64,000 nucleotides of DNA, taken from NCBI GenBank assembly GCA_019746975.1, contig JAIERK010000021.1:1-64000 (forward strand). The letters run 5' to 3'. Origin of the DNA: Candidatus Obscuribacterales bacterium (GTDB lineage: Bacteria > Cyanobacteriota > Vampirovibrionia > Obscuribacterales > Obscuribacteraceae). Shown here piece by piece: positions 61,473 through 64,000 of this stretch (positions within the stretch are counted from its first letter, which is position 1; every line of letters starts with the position of its first letter). The notes below the pieces were generated by a model. The model was not told the origin of the DNA. It was given only the letters and a program-made list of their open reading frames with translations, and ran no database searches. The position numbers were made by a program, and so were the translations under genes.

Positions 61473-63887
61473 ATGGTTGATACCGAGAAAACCTGCTCCA
61501 TATGCTTAAAACCGAAGAGCGCTGGCTCGAGCGGTTTCATCACACAGTACATCTCGGTTTGTCTTTGCGATTCCGCTCCCCCTATCAACGAAGTCAGACT
61601 GCCAGATATCTGCACGCGTTGCGGAAAGAGTCAAATGTCTGCCAGGTCTGGAAGCTTGACACAGTGGATTTTACGATCGGGCAAGTGCAATTGCCAAAAG
61701 CAAGAGCTCAAAATTGCGCCGAGGCGACCGGACACGACGGGTGACACCGCATGCACCAACGAAGAGCTGGAGGTACACGCCGAAAAATTTCCCAGCGACA
61801 GGTATAAACCTTTAGCTCAACTCGGAACCGGCGCATCTGGAACGGTCTACCTCGCGCGCGACCGAATTCTGTCCAAGAAAGTAGCGGTCAAAATTCTGAA
61901 TGAGCTCAATGCCGAGCAGTTGATGCAATTTCAGGAAGAAGCACGCACTACGAGCAAACTCAACCATCCAAACATTATCGCCATTTTGGACTTCGGACCG
62001 ACAGACAGCGGCACACCATATATGGTGCTAGAGTATCTCGACAATGCGATTACTTTGGAGCGCTACCTCGAGGACAACGGTCCCCTTTCAGTCGAGCAAG
62101 CAATCAAAGTCTTTTCAGATGTTTGCGCAGGTCTGTTTTACGCACACGAACAAGGTGTTTTTCACCGCGACATCAAGCCAACCAACATTCTACTCATTGG
62201 TTCTGAAGATCTATCCGCAAAAATCATTGATTTCGGCGTCGCCAAAGTCAAACAAGAGACTCAAGAGCCAACGATATACCAGGGACGCACAATAGCAGGC
62301 ACACCCGGATACATGGCTCCGGAGCAGGTTGTAGGCAACACCTACACTGTGCAAGCCGACATTTATTCACTTGGTGCCGTTCTGTTTGAAGCACTGACTG
62401 GCAAGCAACCATTTTCAGGACATTCCACCTTAGAGATCATTGCTATGCAGGCAAACTCTCCTGTGCCTTCGCTCAAGAAAACATCAGCCATGGTCTTTCC
62501 GGACCCGCTAGAAGAGCTAGTTGCAAAATGTCTGAACAGAAATCCAAGCTCTCGATTCGAGTCCGCCGAGGAACTAAAGGCTGCGTTGGAGGACGTGGAA
62601 TCAATGCCATCAACCCTGGTGGCTTCTAACTCGCCCCCCAGGCGTCGAGCCACTTCAGGACCCTTGACAGTACAGGTTTTAATAGTTCTTTCATTAACCG
62701 GATGGATTGGCGTACAGTTATTGAAACTGTTTGATGTAAAACCAACCGATTTAAAAATCCTTTCGCAAGATGACGCATTCGGCTCGATGAAATTATCAAG
62801 CGAACACGCAAAAGCGTCAGAGGCGTACAGGGTCATCGAACCACCGACGTACATGAATGTTACCGCTTTGGATTTTGACAACGACGTCGTCGTAAAGTAC
62901 ACGCCCGATCGGATCTGCTACGTCGAACACTGTGGAAGTGATAAGGGTCTGGAAGTGATCCAGGGGAGGAAAGATATAGTCGACCTCAGAGTCAGAACAG
63001 CTGTCGATATTCATGGCGATGGATTAGCGAATTTAACAGGAATTCCGCTCCGGGCACTCAGTATATACCCTTCGGCGATCGATGATCAGGGATTGAAATT
63101 CCTGCCTGTCTTTCCCCGCCTGGGCGCTCTATCTCTACCCGAATCAAAAATTGAAGGTTCGACTCTAAGATTACTTGAAAAACAGCGGAAGCTCACTTTC
63201 ATAAATCTCAGCAACTCACCCCTCACAGACCAGGGACTGCGCAACTTAAATGGTTGCAAGCAGTTAAACGAGATTGAGATATCAGGGTGCAAGAATGTAA
63301 CAGGTGCTACGCTTTCCAGCTTGAAGGTGCTTCCGCGACTGCACACTCTGGGACTTTCCGATACCAACGTAAGACCAGAATTTCTCTGCGGCCTCAGATC
63401 GTTTCCAATGCTGGGTCGCCTTAAGTTAAACGCAGTCAAGGTAGACCAAAGCGTACTTCAATTGCTTGCCACATCAAAGTTCGCATCGCTAAGTTTAAAA
63501 AACGTCGAGCTTACTGACGAAGACATCGCTCGAATAGTCAGCTGCAACAAGCGGCTCCGAATACTTGAGCTCGGGCACCGCCCCTCGCTATCGATTCGTA
63601 CAATTAAAAAGATTGCCGACTCTCAAATTACTAGCCTGACGATTGCAAGGGTTCCGCTTTCGCATGAGGCATTTGCAGCACTTGCCAGAAGCAATAACCT
63701 GTCCAGTCTTAATCTCCCCTCTACCGGAATTTCGTACACTGACGCGTATATTCTTCTAAAGAAGAATGAAATTACGACGCTCACAGTTTCAGGTCCTAAG
63801 CTAACCTCTCATGATTTTCATAAACTGCTGAAACAGTTTCCCCAAAAAAATCTCAAATATGAAATCGTCAGCGTAACGGATATGTAG
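61473..63887 (+). CDS. Ser/Thr protein kinase with tandem cysteine ribbons and leucine-rich repeats (kinase 2)
   Basis: 804 residues and paralogous to kinase 1. Two N-terminal ribbons (Cys8/11...30/32 and Cys47/50...72/74) with FITQYI and SLTQWI cores; kinase domain (about 110-375) with GTGASG, Lys140 (AVKI), HRDIKPTN (Asp233), DFG (Asp254) and a GTPGYMAPE activation loop; a membrane helix (near 395-417); then a leucine-rich repeat region of about 380 residues outside the membrane. All catalytic residues are present, so it should be active. The N-terminal ribbon spacing is the same as in kinase 1 (x18 and x21). Confidence 0.93.
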   Translation: MVDTEKTCSICLKPKSAGSSGFITQYISVCLCDSAPPINEVRLPDICTRCGKSQMSARSGSLTQWILRSGKCNCQKQELKIAPRRPDTTGDTACTNEELEVHAEKFPSDRYKPLAQLGTGASGTVYLARDRILSKKVAVKILNELNAEQLMQFQEEARTTSKLNHPNIIAILDFGPTDSGTPYMVLEYLDNAITLERYLEDNGPLSVEQAIKVFSDVCAGLFYAHEQGVFHRDIKPTNILLIGSEDLSAKIIDFGVAKVKQETQEPTIYQGRTIAGTPGYMAPEQVVGNTYTVQADIYSLGAVLFEALTGKQPFSGHSTLEIIAMQANSPVPSLKKTSAMVFPDPLEELVAKCLNRNPSSRFESAEELKAALEDVESMPSTLVASNSPPRRRATSGPLTVQVLIVLSLTGWIGVQLLKLFDVKPTDLKILSQDDAFGSMKLSSEHAKASEAYRVIEPPTYMNVTALDFDNDVVVKYTPDRICYVEHCGSDKGLEVIQGRKDIVDLRVRTAVDIHGDGLANLTGIPLRALSIYPSAIDDQGLKFLPVFPRLGALSLPESKIEGSTLRLLEKQRKLTFINLSNSPLTDQGLRNLNGCKQLNEIEISGCKNVTGATLSSLKVLPRLHTLGLSDTNVRPEFLCGLRSFPMLGRLKLNAVKVDQSVLQLLATSKFASLSLKNVELTDEDIARIVSCNKRLRILELGHRPSLSIRTIKKIADSQITSLTIARVPLSHEAFAALARSNNLSSLNLPSTGISYTDAYILLKKNEITTLTVSGPKLTSHDFHKLLKQFPQKNLKYEIVSVTDM

Positions 63888-63888
63888 C

Positions 63889-64000
63889 CTAAGGCTTGAA
63901 CGAATTTAGAAAACGGTTGATGTCTGCATTGTTCGGATCTTGGGTAATCGCTTCAACCCAATAAATCCCAAGCTTGTTGATGTAAAAACGATTGAGTACA
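63889..64000 (-). CDS. C-terminal end of an unknown protein (partial)
   Basis: A minus-strand frame enters from the right edge and stops at TAG (63889-63891). The last 36 residues read VLNRFYINKLGIYWVEAI, then TQDPNNADINRFLNSFKP. The pattern DPNN..N..FL.SF resembles TPR-like or tail helices, but no family can be named. It converges with kinase 2, the stops 1 base apart. Confidence 0.5.
   Translation of the reverse strand, partial: VLNRFYINKLGIYWVEAITQDPNNADINRFLNSFKP

Overview
The window reads as chromosome of an uncultured, roughly 50 % GC bacterium. Several genes point to the non-photosynthetic cyanobacterial lineage (Melainabacteria/Vampirovibrionia, perhaps Obscuribacterales): a DevB-DevC-DevA type exporter, eukaryote-like Ser/Thr kinases with leucine-rich repeats, an MglA-like GTPase, degenerate GGDEF proteins and long repeat-rich secreted-type proteins. 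The placement is an inference from gene style; the window holds no rRNA or other marker gene. I saw no tRNA, rRNA, CRISPR array or intact insertion sequence.

Layout. 0-8 kb: tail of a TPR-like gene, a GH37 trehalase, a tetR-devB-devC-devA operon with a TetR-type palindrome in front of it, a hybrid histidine kinase, and a decayed small gene. 8-18 kb: a UvrA2-like ATPase, a cluster of GCCGGC hairpins, and two very large paralogous proteins made of YD-like strand repeats that end in the same Cys/His/Asn domain. 17.6-22.2 kb: a sirtuin, an aminotransferase, and a spermidine module (AdoMet decarboxylase plus an unusual membrane-extended spermidine synthase). 22-28 kb: an alpha-2-macroglobulin relic, a coiled-coil protein, a third strand-repeat protein, a PBP4-type D,D-carboxypeptidase, a three-copy tandem repeat, and a PPOX flavoprotein. 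28-38 kb: a small secreted or anchored helical protein, an FHA plus degenerate-cyclase protein, a three-gene ABC-2 exporter, a DUF1990 protein, an MglA-like GTPase, a VIT-domain membrane protein that lacks its vWA domain, and a response-regulator pseudogene.

38-49 kb: a SanA/DUF218 protein, a repeat-rich protein with a degenerate GGDEF domain, a BRCT-BRCT-SWIM-like protein, a berberine-bridge oxidase relic, a TagI-like glycosylase, Ser/Thr kinase 1, a TonB-C-like protein, and a 1081-codon protein with polyproline and GEW repeats. 49.7-56.3 kb: a TM0106-type nuclease-helicase followed 12 bp later by rmuC, divergent from a WYL regulator. A GACTGC-N9-GCAGTC site lies in the divergent promoter, and a close copy in reverse lies before the next small gene. 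56.4-64 kb: a TadE/TadG-like pair, a secreted protein, a 2-oxoglutarate dioxygenase-like enzyme, and Ser/Thr kinase 2, which shares with kinase 1 a tandem cysteine ribbon of fixed spacing.

The most distinctive content is (i) the two kinases with paired CxxC-x18-CxC / CxxC-x21-CxC ribbons around a SLTQWI-like core, (ii) the pair of strand-repeat proteins with a shared cysteine-peptidase-like end, and (iii) the WYL / nuclease-helicase / RmuC / small-protein locus with shared operator-like sites. Decayed genes (at least four) and hairpin repeats between genes suggest a genome shaped by repeated gain and loss. Functions below come from reading motifs only; no database search was run.
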